DNA of 64,000 bases from Clostridiales bacterium (GCA_024691085.1 JAILNX010000019.1:46382-110381); one strand, 5' to 3'; shown: positions 55,116-63,957, numbered from the stretch's first letter. The notes: generated by a model from the sequence alone, not told the origin. A program made the numbers and translations.

Positions 55116-56234
55116 TCAGAGTTCCTTTACGAAAGCGCGCCTGCGCTTGTGCTGGACGGCGACGAAGCGCTTCCACTGGTTCTGTATGAGATGGTTGTCC
55201 TCGAGGTTCAGATTGGTCTCGGCGTGGTCGACGCCCGGCTTGCGGAGCATTCTCTCGAGCGCCGCCGAAACGGCGACGGATACGCCGTGATTCGCCCACA
55301 CGGGATCGATGCCGACGAGCCCCAGGTCGATGACCTTCGGGTGCTTTATCGCGCGGAGGATCCTTACAAGCGCCGCGGGGGTGAGACGCCCCTTCGACTT
55401 CTGAACCGCCTCGGCGATGGACGGGAAGCACACGCCTATGCAGACGATGTTGTCGTCCTTGTCGAGCACCACGCCGACGTGCTCGAGATCGATAATCAGC
55501 CTGAAATTGTCGATCATGAGCTTCTTCATGCCCTTCGTGAACGGAACTGTGCCGTAAAGATGCTCGTAGGATTTATCGAGGAGCTCGAACATGCCGTCCG
55601 CGTAGCGGTCAATAAAATCGTTCACGTTCTTCGCCTCGCCGACGCGCATGCCGTAGCGCTTTAACAGCTTGTCCGAGATCCTCTGGAGCGCGCCGTCGTC
55701 CTTTTCGGGCGGATAGATCTTCGATTCGGTCCAGTCGACCTCCTTGACGTAGCCGCAGTTCTCGATGAGCTTCCGATAATACTCGTAATTATACTGCTCC
55801 TCGAACGTGGAGAGCTGGTCGAAGCCCTCGACCAGAAGCCCCTCCCTTTCAAGATCGGAGAAGCCGAGGGGCCCGCAGACGGTGTCCATGCCGCGCTCCC
55901 TCGCCCAGTCCTCGACCGCCTTGAAAAGCGCGTCCGCGACGGGCTGGGAATCGATCGCGTCGAACCTTGTGAACCTTACGCGCTTCTCGCCGTTCTTTTC
56001 GTTCGCGGCCTTCTGGATGATGCCCTGTATGCGCCCGACCATAACGCCTTCGTCGTAGGCGTTGAAGCAGACGATCTCGCAGGTGTCGTTATAGACGAAG
56101 CCCTTTTTGAACATCTTCTTCTCGTCGGAATAGAGCGGCGGCACGAAATAGGGACAGCCGTCGTACAGCTTTAAGGGGTAGTCGATGAACTCCTTCTGTT
56201 CCTTCTTTGAAGTGACTCTTCTGACCGATATCAT
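55116..56234 (-). CDS. GNAT-fold acyltransferase-like protein (YghO-like)
   Basis: 372 aa. An N-terminal GNAT-like half (KKEQKEFIDYPLKLYDGCPYFVPPL, VVCFNAYDEGVMVGRIQGI, then CGPLGFSDLEREGLLVEGFD) and a second related half ending DHAETNLNLEDNHLIQNQW. The family is common in bacterial genomes but not characterised. GGAGGG precedes the ATG. Position between fakB and plsX hints at a role with acyl groups or lipids (inference from context only). Confidence 0.75.
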   Translation of the reverse strand: MISVRRVTSKKEQKEFIDYPLKLYDGCPYFVPPLYSDEKKMFKKGFVYNDTCEIVCFNAYDEGVMVGRIQGIIQKAANEKNGEKRVRFTRFDAIDSQPVADALFKAVEDWARERGMDTVCGPLGFSDLEREGLLVEGFDQLSTFEEQYNYEYYRKLIENCGYVKEVDWTESKIYPPEKDDGALQRISDKLLKRYGMRVGEAKNVNDFIDRYADGMFELLDKSYEHLYGTVPFTKGMKKLMIDNFRLIIDLEHVGVVLDKDDNIVCIGVCFPSIAEAVQKSKGRLTPAALVRILRAIKHPKVIDLGLVGIDPVWANHGVSVAVSAALERMLRKPGVDHAETNLNLEDNHLIQNQWKRFVAVQHKRRRAFVKEL

Positions 56235-56259
56235 ATCGATCCCTCCGTAAATGAATGGA

Positions 56260-57126
56260 TTACCTGTGTTTCGCGTGGAAGCAGACGCCTACGGTGTTGG
56301 GGCCGCAGTGACTGCCGGCCGTGGGGTTGACGGAGATCCTCTCGATAGTGAGGCCTTCGTATTTTGCCCTGAGCCTCGCCTCGATCTCGTCGGCGATCTC
56401 CTCCGCGTCGGCGTTGCCGATAATTACGCGGTGATCCTTAAGATCCTCGCCGAGCTCGTCGACGTAGGCTAAAAGGCGATCGATCGCCTTCGCCCTGCCG
56501 CGCTCCTTGCCGACGGAGACCATCTTGCCCTCTTCGTTCATGCAGATGATGGGACGGACGCCGAGGAGCGTGCCCATCGTCGCGGCGAGACCGGAAACGC
56601 GTCCGGAATGCTTGAAGAACTTAAGATCGTCCGCGAAGAAATAGGTCGCGAACTTGTCGACCTCGGTCTCGGCCCACTTTAAGATCTCTTCGACGGTCTT
56701 CCCCGCCTTGACCATATCGCCCACCTCGCGGACGATGTTGTAGCTTACGATGGTGATGCCCTTCGTGTCGATCTCATAGAACTTCGCCGCGGGATACTTT
56801 TCGGAAAGGTCCGCGATCGCCTGGTCCATGGCGTCGAAGGTCGCCGTCATCGCGCGGGAGAAATGGACGTAGAGTATCTCGTCGCCGTTAACAAAGTACG
56901 GCTCGAAGATCTCGTAATACTTCTCGCGGCTGATCGCGCTGGTGTTCGGCAGCACGCCGCCCCTTAACTGATCGTAGAACGCCTTGGGATCGAACTCGAG
57001 GAAGTCCTCATAGGGGAAAACGGTCTTGCCGTCGATCGCGTAGGGCATGCTGATGAGCGAATAGCCGTATTCGGCCGCCACTTTCGGGGTGACGTCGCAG
57101 TCGGTGTCGGTGAAAAGCTTTAACAT
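56260..57126 (-). CDS. DegV-family fatty-acid-binding protein (FakB)
   Basis: 288 aa, one complete DegV fold. TDTDCDV at the start and SREKYYEIF, FSRAMTATFDA, then FFKHSGRVSG are DegV family blocks that line the fatty-acid pocket. FakB carries a fatty acid while FakA phosphorylates its carboxylate. TTAAGAGG precedes the ATG. It lies directly after fakA, 47 bases apart. Confidence 0.94.
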   Translation of the reverse strand: MLKLFTDTDCDVTPKVAAEYGYSLISMPYAIDGKTVFPYEDFLEFDPKAFYDQLRGGVLPNTSAISREKYYEIFEPYFVNGDEILYVHFSRAMTATFDAMDQAIADLSEKYPAAKFYEIDTKGITIVSYNIVREVGDMVKAGKTVEEILKWAETEVDKFATYFFADDLKFFKHSGRVSGLAATMGTLLGVRPIICMNEEGKMVSVGKERGRAKAIDRLLAYVDELGEDLKDHRVIIGNADAEEIADEIEARLRAKYEGLTIERISVNPTAGSHCGPNTVGVCFHAKHR

Positions 57127-57173
57127 TTTTATTACCTCTTAAAAAATTATGATTTCGTTAAAAATTGGTTCGA

Positions 57174-58847
57174 TCATTCCAGTATCATTATGTATTCGTA
57201 GATGGGCTGTCCGCCGTCTAACAGTATTACCTCGGTCATCCTGTGCGCCTTCTCGAGGGCTTCCTTGATCATTTGCGCCTCGTCGGGCTTCGAGTCCTTG
57301 CCGCAGACGAGCATCAGTATGCCGAAATCGTCCGCCGAGAGCGCGTCCGCAAGTCCGAGCGCCGCCTCCTCCGCCGAGGCCGAATCCGAGTAGATCGTGC
57401 CGCCCGAGAAGCCGATGTAGTCGCCCTCCTTGACCATAACGCCGTCGCGTTCGGTGTTGCGGCAGGCCTTCGAGACCGTGCCCGTAACGACGGACTGCAT
57501 GATCTCGATCGACGAAGCCTCGATCTCGTCGATGTCGCCCGAGGAGGTGTCGAGGAGCGAAAGCGCCGCGTAGCACTCGCCGATGGACTTCGAGGGTATC
57601 ACGCGCACGCAGGCGTTCTCGCAGAGCTTCGCGGCCTGGTTTGCGGTAAGTATGATGTTCGAATTGTTGGGATAGACGAGTATGTTCTCGGCGTTTATCT
57701 CGCTGAACGCCTCGAGGAAGCTCTCGGCGGAGGGATTCATGCTCTGCCCGCCGTCGACTACCGCGTCCGCTCCGAGCTCGAGGAAGGTCTGCCTTATGCC
57801 GTCGCCCGCAGCGACCGCGACGATGCCGAACTTCTTGCGCGGCTTTATGGTTTTTCCGGGCTTTGCGGCGGAAACGTAGTTGTTCCTGACCGTGGTCTCG
57901 TTATGCTGGAGCATCATGTTTTCGATCTTCAGCGTAAGGAATTCGCCGTACTCGTGGCAGTGCGCGAGTATCTTTTCGGGAGTCATGGTGTGGACGTGCG
58001 CCTTTAAGATGCTTCCGTCGCGGAACGCCACGACCGAGTCGCCGTTCGCGATGAGCCAGTCGATGAGAGGCTTTTCGTCAAAGGCGGAAAGCTCGCCGAC
58101 CTTTAATGTCTGGAGCCTTAACAAAAACTCGGTGCAGTAGCCGAACTCCATGACCGAATCCTCGGTAAAGGAGTTTAAGTTCGTCCTGTCGTCCTTTTTT
58201 TCGGCGCCCGCGGCTTTCGGCGCAAAGTCCGCGCCGTTCAAAGCGTCCTGCATGCCCTCGGCGATATAGACGAGCCCCGCTCCGCCCGAATCGACGACGC
58301 CCGCCTCTTTCAATACGGCGAGCAGCGTCGGCGTGCGGTCGAGAGACGCGCGCAGCTCGTCGAGCAGATCCTCGAAATACGCCTGGAAATCCGTGCCCTC
58401 GTGTACGCGGGAATTGGCGTAGCGCACGGCGTCGGAGTAGACGGTGAGGATGGTGCCCTCGACCGGGGTCTGCACTGCGGAGTAGGACTCGGCGATGCCC
58501 CTCTCCATCGCTTTGGCGAAGGTTTTGACGTCGGCGACCTCAACGCCCTCGAAGCCCTGGGATATGCCGGCGAATATCCTTGACAGGATTACGCCGGAAT
58601 TGCCCCTCGCGCCGAGCAGCATACCCCTTGCTATCTGCTTGCTCGTAAGGCCGAGAGCGTCGTCGGCCCCGTCCGCAACGGCCGAATAGCCGGAGTCGAT
58701 CGTCATGAACATGTTGTCGCCCGTATCCCCGTCGGGAATGGGGAACACGTTAAGCTCGTTGACGATGACGCGGTTGTTGTTCAGCCTTGCGGCTCCGCCT
58801 TCGACCATATGGGCAAAGAGCGGGCCGTTCAACGTTTTTGTTTCCAT
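57174..58847 (-). CDS. fakA: Fatty acid kinase FakA (DAK2/YloV family)
   Basis: 557 aa, normal length. The N-terminal Dak2-like ATP domain (~1-200) carries VFPIPDGDTGDNMFMT with the metal-binding aspartates, then GARGNSGVILSRI and DSGGAGLV. The C-terminal half (~235-557) is the YloV/FakA middle and C-terminal domains. It phosphorylates fatty acid bound to FakB using ATP. GGAAGGAACG precedes the ATG. A hairpin CGCCGG/CCGGCG (58867-58886) lies in the leader. First gene of fakA-fakB-GNAT-plsX-M20. Confidence 0.96.
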   Translation of the reverse strand: METKTLNGPLFAHMVEGGAARLNNNRVIVNELNVFPIPDGDTGDNMFMTIDSGYSAVADGADDALGLTSKQIARGMLLGARGNSGVILSRIFAGISQGFEGVEVADVKTFAKAMERGIAESYSAVQTPVEGTILTVYSDAVRYANSRVHEGTDFQAYFEDLLDELRASLDRTPTLLAVLKEAGVVDSGGAGLVYIAEGMQDALNGADFAPKAAGAEKKDDRTNLNSFTEDSVMEFGYCTEFLLRLQTLKVGELSAFDEKPLIDWLIANGDSVVAFRDGSILKAHVHTMTPEKILAHCHEYGEFLTLKIENMMLQHNETTVRNNYVSAAKPGKTIKPRKKFGIVAVAAGDGIRQTFLELGADAVVDGGQSMNPSAESFLEAFSEINAENILVYPNNSNIILTANQAAKLCENACVRVIPSKSIGECYAALSLLDTSSGDIDEIEASSIEIMQSVVTGTVSKACRNTERDGVMVKEGDYIGFSGGTIYSDSASAEEAALGLADALSADDFGILMLVCGKDSKPDEAQMIKEALEKAHRMTEVILLDGGQPIYEYIMILE

Positions 58848-58909
58848 ATCGTTCCTTCCGTGTTTCGCCGGAACAAAGCCCGGCGTTTTTCAATAATGCA
58901 TACATAGTC

Positions 58910-58938
58910 ATTATATAAGAAGCAACGATATATTTCAA
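58910..58938 (-). promoter_or_regulatory. Promoter of the fakA operon
   Basis: TTGAAA (58933-58938), 17 bases, TATAAT (58910-58915). Confidence 0.8.
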
Positions 58939-58957
58939 CAGGAAATGACGCCGTTCG

Positions 58958-59692
58958 TCACAAAATTTGTTCGACGAGATACCTTCTTCCGTCCTTCGAA
59001 ACGACGACTCTGCCCTTTAAAAGAACGCCCCTCGTCCTCACGTCGACGGGCACCGCGATGAAGAGCTTCTTTACGCCGTTTGCCTCCTTCTCGCCGAAGA
59101 GCCTGTGGTCGCCCTCCTTCACCCGCCAGACGGATCCCGGGAACGTGCGCGGGAACGGGTTACTGATGGGCATGCCATCCTCCTCCTTATTCTGCGCCGG
59201 AGCGGAATTAACGGCGTTCAATGCCGAAAAGAGCCTTTCCGCCTGCCTGAGTATGCCCTCCGTTACCGCGGCGCCGGGCTTCGGCTGTGCCGCCTTCCGC
59301 GGTTTTTCGGGCGCTTTTCCCCGCGGTTTTTCGGGAGGTTTTTCCGGTTCCATTTCGGGCGGCGCGGTCTCCTCCTCCCCCGCCGCCATTATCCTTATCT
59401 CGGCGAGTATCCTCGTCCTCCTGCTTCCGCACTCGCCCGAAAAGCCCTCGGAGAGCGTCCTTCCGTCCTTTACCACGACGAGCGCGCATATGCCGCTCTC
59501 TTTTAAAGAGACGGCGTTCCCTAAAAGGGGCGTCCTCTTTATACCGCCGTCGCCCGCCGAATACAGGCTCGCTCCCGCGGGAAGTCCGCGGAGCGATAGC
59601 GCGACCGATGACACGCCCCCGATCTGGGAGATGAGCGCGCTCCCCTTCAGCCTGCCCGTGAGCATGATCCTTCTTTTGACGCTTTTTTCCAT
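58958..59692 (-). CDS. Unknown protein with proline/lysine-rich hinge
   Basis: 244 aa from the ATG at 59692, which has no SD and lies 5 bases below TATTAT; an ATG at 59665 with AAGG close by is equally possible. Residues ~8-100 are beta-rich (GRLKGSALISQIGGV, ALVVVKDGRTLSEGFSGECG). A charged hinge of PEKP/PRKA units spans ~112-140, and the C-terminal ~70 residues (PGSVWRVKEGDHRLFGE) form another small domain. I do not recognise the family. It lies upstream of fakA on the same strand and diverges from a TetR gene. Confidence 0.5.
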   Translation of the reverse strand: MEKSVKRRIMLTGRLKGSALISQIGGVSSVALSLRGLPAGASLYSAGDGGIKRTPLLGNAVSLKESGICALVVVKDGRTLSEGFSGECGSRRTRILAEIRIMAAGEEETAPPEMEPEKPPEKPRGKAPEKPRKAAQPKPGAAVTEGILRQAERLFSALNAVNSAPAQNKEEDGMPISNPFPRTFPGSVWRVKEGDHRLFGEKEANGVKKLFIAVPVDVRTRGVLLKGRVVVSKDGRRYLVEQIL

Positions 59693-59714
59693 ATTAGATA
59701 ATATGTCGCGGCTC

Positions 59715-59743
59715 TTTATTTTTGCCGCAGAATCTGTTATACT
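59715..59743 (+). promoter_or_regulatory. Probable promoter of the TetR gene
   Basis: TTTATT (59715-59720), 17 bases, TATACT (59738-59743) with an extended TGT. Confidence 0.5.
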
Positions 59744-59773
59744 TTCATAAAAGAAATGCAAGGAGCAAGCGAT

Positions 59774-60310
59774 ATGAAAGACGCTTCCGAAGATAAGATC
59801 ATCGAATCCGCGATAAAGCTCATTTCAGAGCGCGGAGTGTACGGCATGAGCCTCGGCGAGGTCGCGCTCGCCGCCTCGGTGTCGAAGGGCGCCGTGCAGT
59901 ACAGCTTCAAGACGAAGCAGGCGCTCGTCGAAAAGGCCGCGGAACACTGCCTTAAGTCGATAAGCGACGCCCTGTTCGCCTGGGTCGATTCCGTATCCGC
60001 CTCGTCCCCCGCGCGTGACGCCGTCGGCGCGCTTGCCGACGCGATGCTGGGCGACGGCACGTTCCTTCGGGTATTCATCGCCGCGAACGGCTCGGTCGAG
60101 CCCGAAAGCGATTTCGAGGCAGCTCTCGACGCCTCCATGAGCGAATGGAACGATCTTATCGAGCTCGGCTCAATGAAGCTCAAACCCGAGCTTGCCGCGA
60201 GGATGAAGCGGCTCCTCCCCGCCGTGATACCCTTCCTTTCGGGACTCGCCGCGATGAACGCGGATCCCGATTACGCGAAGGAGGCGTTCACCGCCTTCAT
60301 ACTCGGCTGA
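59774..60310 (+). CDS. TetR-family transcriptional regulator
   Basis: 178 aa. The N-terminal HTH spans ~5-50: IIESAIKLISERGVYGMSLGEVA then AASVSKGAVQYSFKTKQALV, the classic TetR recognition region. The rest is the variable helical ligand domain. AAGGAG lies nine bases before the ATG; a start six codons earlier has no ribosome site. The DUF362 gene begins 6 bases after its stop, so the pair is one unit, and the divergent unknown gene may also be a target. Confidence 0.92.
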   Translation: MKDASEDKIIESAIKLISERGVYGMSLGEVALAASVSKGAVQYSFKTKQALVEKAAEHCLKSISDALFAWVDSVSASSPARDAVGALADAMLGDGTFLRVFIAANGSVEPESDFEAALDASMSEWNDLIELGSMKLKPELAARMKRLLPAVIPFLSGLAAMNADPDYAKEAFTAFILG

Positions 60311-60316
60311 CGGGCT

Positions 60317-61471
60317 ATGGGCGAGGCTAAAAAATACACCTCGGCGGTCGTGCCGTGCAGCGATTACGCAAACGCCGAAAACGCTCTCCGCGCCGCGATA
60401 GAGGCGATCGGAGGGCTTGATTTCGTGCGCCCCGGCATGCGCGTCGCGATAAAGGCGAACCTCGTCGCGGCGATGAAGCCCGAGCAGGCGGCGACGACGC
60501 ATCCCGCGCTCGTCGCGTCGCTCGTGAAGATGCTCGCCGAGCGGGGCGCTCACGCGGTCGTGGGCGACAGTCCCGGAGGTCTTTTCAACGCCGCCGCCCT
60601 CGCCGCCGTCTATCAGGCGACCGGCATGCGCGAGGCCGAGGCCGCGGGCGCGGAACTGAACCGCAATACCGCCTATCACAAGACGGAGATAAACGGTCTT
60701 AAGATGCACGAGCTGACCTACACCGACTACCTCGACGACTGCGACGCCGTGATCGACTTCGCGAAGCTCAAGGCGCACGGCATGATCGGCATGAGCTCCG
60801 CGGTCAAGAACATGTACGGCGTTATCCCCGGACTTTTAAAGCCCGAAACGCATTATCTCTATCCCGACGCGGACGATTTTGCCGATATGCTCGTCGACAT
60901 CAACGAGCATTTCAAGCCCTCTCTCGCACTCGTCGACGCGGTCGTCGGCATGGAGGGCAACGGCCCCACCGCCGGCACGCCCAGGAAGATCGGCGCGGTC
61001 ATCGCCGCTAAGACCACCTACGAGGCGGACGCCGTCGCCGCGGCGCTCATCGGTTTGAAGCCCGAGGACGTCCCCACGCTCATGGCGGCAAGGCGGCGCG
61101 GGCTATGCTCGGGGAACGTTTCGGATCTCGCCCTTTGGGGCGATCCCGCCGCCGCTGCCGTAAAGGACTTCAAGTCCGTCCCCAGAAGGAGCATAATGGC
61201 GCTGAACGGCAGGGAAAAGCCCCTCCTCGGCAGGTTCATCGACAGGACGCTCTCACACAAGCCCGTGCCCTTAAAGAAGAAATGCGTCGCCTGCAGGAAA
61301 TGCATGAACCTCTGCCCCGCGAAGGCCATCACCATGGTCACGCGCGGGAAGTACACCTACCCGAAGATCGACCGCAAGAAGTGCATAAAATGCTTCTGCT
61401 GCCAGGAGTTCTGCCCTCGGGCAGCGATGGTCGTGAAGCGGTCGCTCCTCGTAAGGATACTGCAGAAATGA
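60317..61471 (+). CDS. DUF362 protein with C-terminal 2[4Fe-4S] ferredoxin domain
   Basis: 384 aa. DUF362 domain (~10-290; VAIKANLVAAMKPEQAATTHP, GDSPGG, DFAKLKAHGMIGMSSAVKNM) followed by a bacterial ferredoxin module (~320-375) with CVACRKCMNLCP and CIKCFCCQEFCP binding two [4Fe-4S] clusters. Family members are thought to act in anaerobic redox reactions, but the substrate is unknown. It follows the TetR gene closely. Confidence 0.93.
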   Translation: MGEAKKYTSAVVPCSDYANAENALRAAIEAIGGLDFVRPGMRVAIKANLVAAMKPEQAATTHPALVASLVKMLAERGAHAVVGDSPGGLFNAAALAAVYQATGMREAEAAGAELNRNTAYHKTEINGLKMHELTYTDYLDDCDAVIDFAKLKAHGMIGMSSAVKNMYGVIPGLLKPETHYLYPDADDFADMLVDINEHFKPSLALVDAVVGMEGNGPTAGTPRKIGAVIAAKTTYEADAVAAALIGLKPEDVPTLMAARRRGLCSGNVSDLALWGDPAAAAVKDFKSVPRRSIMALNGREKPLLGRFIDRTLSHKPVPLKKKCVACRKCMNLCPAKAITMVTRGKYTYPKIDRKKCIKCFCCQEFCPRAAMVVKRSLLVRILQK

Positions 61472-61487
61472 CGAAAAAAACCGGTTA

Positions 61488-61516
61488 TTGCCTTAACCTT
61501 ATAAAAGTGGTATAAT
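61488..61516 (+). promoter_or_regulatory. Promoter giving a probably leaderless L,D-transpeptidase mRNA
   Basis: TTGCCT (61488-61493), 17 bases, TATAAT (61511-61516). The ATG follows after 6 bases, at the expected +1. Confidence 0.72.
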
Positions 61517-61522
61517 CCCCGT

Positions 61523-62308
61523 ATGACTTCAAAAGCGAAAAAAACCATACTCATACTGCTGTGCGCGGTCTTCGCGTTCTCCTCGGCTTTCTCGGGCTGC
61601 AGCTTCCTTAACCATACCGCCGTCGTCGATCCGACCGACGCGCCGGTCACCGTGCCCTCGGAGCCTCCGTCCCCGACCGCCGTGCCGACCGAAACGCCCG
61701 ACGTGACTCCCGCTCCGACCGATACGCCGGCGCCCACGGATACTCCCGAGCCCACGGACACTCCCGCTCCCACGGCCGATCCCGCCTTCCCCTATCTCCT
61801 CTACGTCGAGAAGGGGTCGTTCACGCTTACCATTTACGGCATAGGCGAAGACGGGCAGTACTCCGTGATCGTTAAGCAGTACCGCATCTCCCACGGCGGG
61901 AACCGTACCCCCGTAGGCGAGTTCGTTCTCGGAAGCCTCCGCCAGCAGTGGCATCCCTTCGCGAACGGCGATCACGGCTACGCGCAGTACGCGGTGCTCT
62001 ACAACACCGCCGCCAATCCCGACGGCTACTCCGGTCTCTTTATCCACGGCCCCATGTACGGCACCGAGAACCCCAGGAACATGTGGCCCAAATACTACGA
62101 CGGCGAGAAGTACATAGGCGGCGAGAACACCCAGGGGTGCCTCAGAATGGTTGTCGAGGCGGCGAAGTTCATCTATGACAACTGCCCCAAGGGGACGAGG
62201 CTGATCATCGTCAACGGCAGTCCCCGCGGCACGACCTCGCCCGACGTCCCGTCGAGGAACGGATTAAGGCAGGATCCGACCGATCCCGCGGTGAACGGCG
62301 GGAATTAA
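61523..62308 (+). CDS. L,D-transpeptidase lipoprotein 1
   Basis: 261 aa. Signal peptide with lipobox FSGC, then a Pro/Thr-rich stalk (~35-85, PTDTP units), then a YkuD catalytic domain (~90-235). Active-site signature: FIHGPMYG upstream and GENTQGCLRMV, with C206 as nucleophile. These enzymes make 3-3 cross-links in peptidoglycan or attach proteins to it. The lipid anchor and stalk place the domain above the membrane within the wall. No SD is present and the promoter implies a leaderless transcript. Confidence 0.92.
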   Translation: MTSKAKKTILILLCAVFAFSSAFSGCSFLNHTAVVDPTDAPVTVPSEPPSPTAVPTETPDVTPAPTDTPAPTDTPEPTDTPAPTADPAFPYLLYVEKGSFTLTIYGIGEDGQYSVIVKQYRISHGGNRTPVGEFVLGSLRQQWHPFANGDHGYAQYAVLYNTAANPDGYSGLFIHGPMYGTENPRNMWPKYYDGEKYIGGENTQGCLRMVVEAAKFIYDNCPKGTRLIIVNGSPRGTTSPDVPSRNGLRQDPTDPAVNGGN

Positions 62309-62323
62309 AAACACGAATATATG

Positions 62324-62353
62324 ATCCGCACTGTTTCTCCGGTGCGGATTTTT
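62324..62353 (+). terminator. Terminator after L,D-transpeptidase 1
   Basis: ATCCGCAC pairs with GTGCGGAT around 10 bases, followed by TTTTC. Confidence 0.85.
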
Positions 62354-62401
62354 CTTTGCAATTAAAGGGTTTTCGTTCTGTTTTCAATCTGTCGTCCGCT
62401 A

Positions 62402-62430
62402 TTGTGTTTTTTTGTCGAAAATGATATAAT
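62402..62430 (+). promoter_or_regulatory. Promoter of L,D-transpeptidase 2
   Basis: TTGTGT (62402-62407), 17 bases, TATAAT (62425-62430) with an extended TGA before it. Confidence 0.65.
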
Positions 62431-62465
62431 TATCTAGAGGGGACATACTTTTTCGGAGGGACCGG

Positions 62466-63734
62466 ATGAAAAGGGATCTTTTCAAATCTCTCATCTGTTT
62501 ATTGGTCTTGGCTGCGATCTTACTGCCGAATGCCGCCTGCGTGCAAAAGGATTCGGCCGTTTTGGCGTACCTTGCCGGGCAGTCCGCCGCCGATACGGGT
62601 CTGATCACCGAAGAGCCGACCGAAGCTCCCACAGCCGAACCGACCGGGCTGCCGACAGAAGCGCCGACGGAAGTCCCGTCCTTAAAGCCCACGCCTCCTC
62701 CCGCAAGGAACGAGACTCCCGCTCCGACAGATGCTCCGACTGAAGCTCCAACAGAGGCTCCGACCGAGGCTCCCACGGCTGCCCCGAAGGCGACTCCGAA
62801 GCCTACCGCGAAGCCGACCTCAAATCCCAGCCCCACTCCGTCCGCCGATCCCATCGCTTCCTTCCCCGTCCCGAAGGACGGTTATCCCTATTTCCTCTAT
62901 TTTGAAAAGGGCTCCCACACCCTCGTCGTGTTCGGCGTGGGCGAGGACGGCAGGTATTCCAAGGTCGTGAAGACCTTCCTCGCCGCCTGCAACAAGTCCC
63001 TTACTCCCACCGGCGTCTGGACGCTCGGCGCAAAGGAGGACTGGCATAAGTTCGGCAGCACCGGCTACGCCAGATACGGTATCCGCTACGCCTCCGAAAC
63101 GGGCAGCAGGATATACCTCCACGGCCCGCTGTTCAGGGAGAAGGATCCCTTCACGCTGATACGCAAGTATTACGACGGCGAGAAGAGGATCGGCGGCGAC
63201 ACCACCAGCGGATGCCTCCGCATGGTCGTAAGAGCCATCAGATGGATCTACAACAACTGCCCCTCCGGCACGAAGATAAAGGTCGTGAACGGCAGCCCCA
63301 TGGGCTTCACGCCGCCGTCGCTGCCCGCGCTCATATACCCCTATAATTACGACCCGACCGACTCCGAAGCGCTGCACGCGCTCGCGACGCCGACGCCCAC
63401 CGCGGCTCCCACGGCGACGCCTGCGCCTACCCCGACGCCGACCGCCGCCCCCACTGCAACGCCGTCGCCTGCTCCGACCGCAGCCCCGACACCCGCGCCG
63501 ACGGCTGCTCCGACGACAGCGCCGACGACTGCGCCGACGACAGCTCCGACAGTCGTTCCCACGGTTGCTCCGACTACAGCTCCGACAGTTGCTCCGACAG
63601 TCGCTCCGACAGTCGCTCCGACGGTTGCTCCGACTGCCTCGCCGACGGAGCTTCCCGCTTCAGAGCCCGCTCCCAAAGAAGAGCCGCGCTGCGGAAAACA
63701 CGGATCTTCTAAGCTCCGCTTCGAGAGAATATGA
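62466..63734 (+). CDS. L,D-transpeptidase lipoprotein 2 with long PT-rich tail
   Basis: 422 aa, a paralog of the preceding gene. Signal with lipobox-like PNAAC, a stalk of EAPTEAPT units (~45-130), a YkuD domain (~135-280) with YLHGPLF and GDTTSGCLRMV (C250), then a ~100-residue tail of APT, VAPT and TAPT units coded by 12-bp tandem repeats. It ends with a short basic segment containing one cysteine (CGKHGSSKLRF). The tail may span the wall. GGAGGGACC precedes the ATG. Confidence 0.92.
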   Translation: MKRDLFKSLICLLVLAAILLPNAACVQKDSAVLAYLAGQSAADTGLITEEPTEAPTAEPTGLPTEAPTEVPSLKPTPPPARNETPAPTDAPTEAPTEAPTEAPTAAPKATPKPTAKPTSNPSPTPSADPIASFPVPKDGYPYFLYFEKGSHTLVVFGVGEDGRYSKVVKTFLAACNKSLTPTGVWTLGAKEDWHKFGSTGYARYGIRYASETGSRIYLHGPLFREKDPFTLIRKYYDGEKRIGGDTTSGCLRMVVRAIRWIYNNCPSGTKIKVVNGSPMGFTPPSLPALIYPYNYDPTDSEALHALATPTPTAAPTATPAPTPTPTAAPTATPSPAPTAAPTPAPTAAPTTAPTTAPTTAPTVVPTVAPTTAPTVAPTVAPTVAPTVAPTASPTELPASEPAPKEEPRCGKHGSSKLRFERI

Positions 63735-63743
63735 ACGAAGAGC

Positions 63744-63775
63744 TCCCGCGCAAAAACATAAGCGCGGGATTTTTT
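63744..63775 (+). terminator. Terminator after L,D-transpeptidase 2
   Basis: TCCCGCGC pairs with GCGCGGGA around 10 bases, followed by TTTTTT. Confidence 0.88.
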
Positions 63776-63825
63776 ACGTAAAAGCGGAGCAGGAAAAGAA
63801 CCTTATAAATATACTAATTTTTTGC

Positions 63826-63854
63826 TTGACATTTGAAATCGGCTGCTCTATAAT
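63826..63854 (+). promoter_or_regulatory. Promoter of tRNA-Arg
   Basis: Full-consensus TTGACA (63826-63831), 17 bases, TATAAT (63849-63854). Confidence 0.88.
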
Positions 63855-63870
63855 AATCAAGCATTGAAAA

Positions 63871-63947
63871 GCGCCCTTGGCTCAGCTGGATAGAGCGTTT
63901 GGCTACGGACCAGAAGGTCGGGGGTTCGAATCCCTCAGGGCGCGCCA
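63871..63947 (+). tRNA. tRNA-Arg (anticodon ACG)
   Basis: Cloverleaf of 77 nt including an encoded CCA end. Acceptor GCGCCCT/AGGGCGC; D stem GCTC/GAGC; anticodon stem TTTGG/CCAGA with loop CTACGGA (anticodon ACG, read as ICG for CGU/CGC/CGA); T arm GGGGG-TTCGAAT-CCCTC. The discriminator base is G. Confidence 0.96.
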
Positions 63948-63957
63948 AGCACATACG

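Noticed and set aside
62820-63676. Minus-strand valine/glycine-rich frames opposite the L,D-transpeptidase
   Set aside because: They are complements of the Pro/Thr repeats and YkuD domain, with no start signals.
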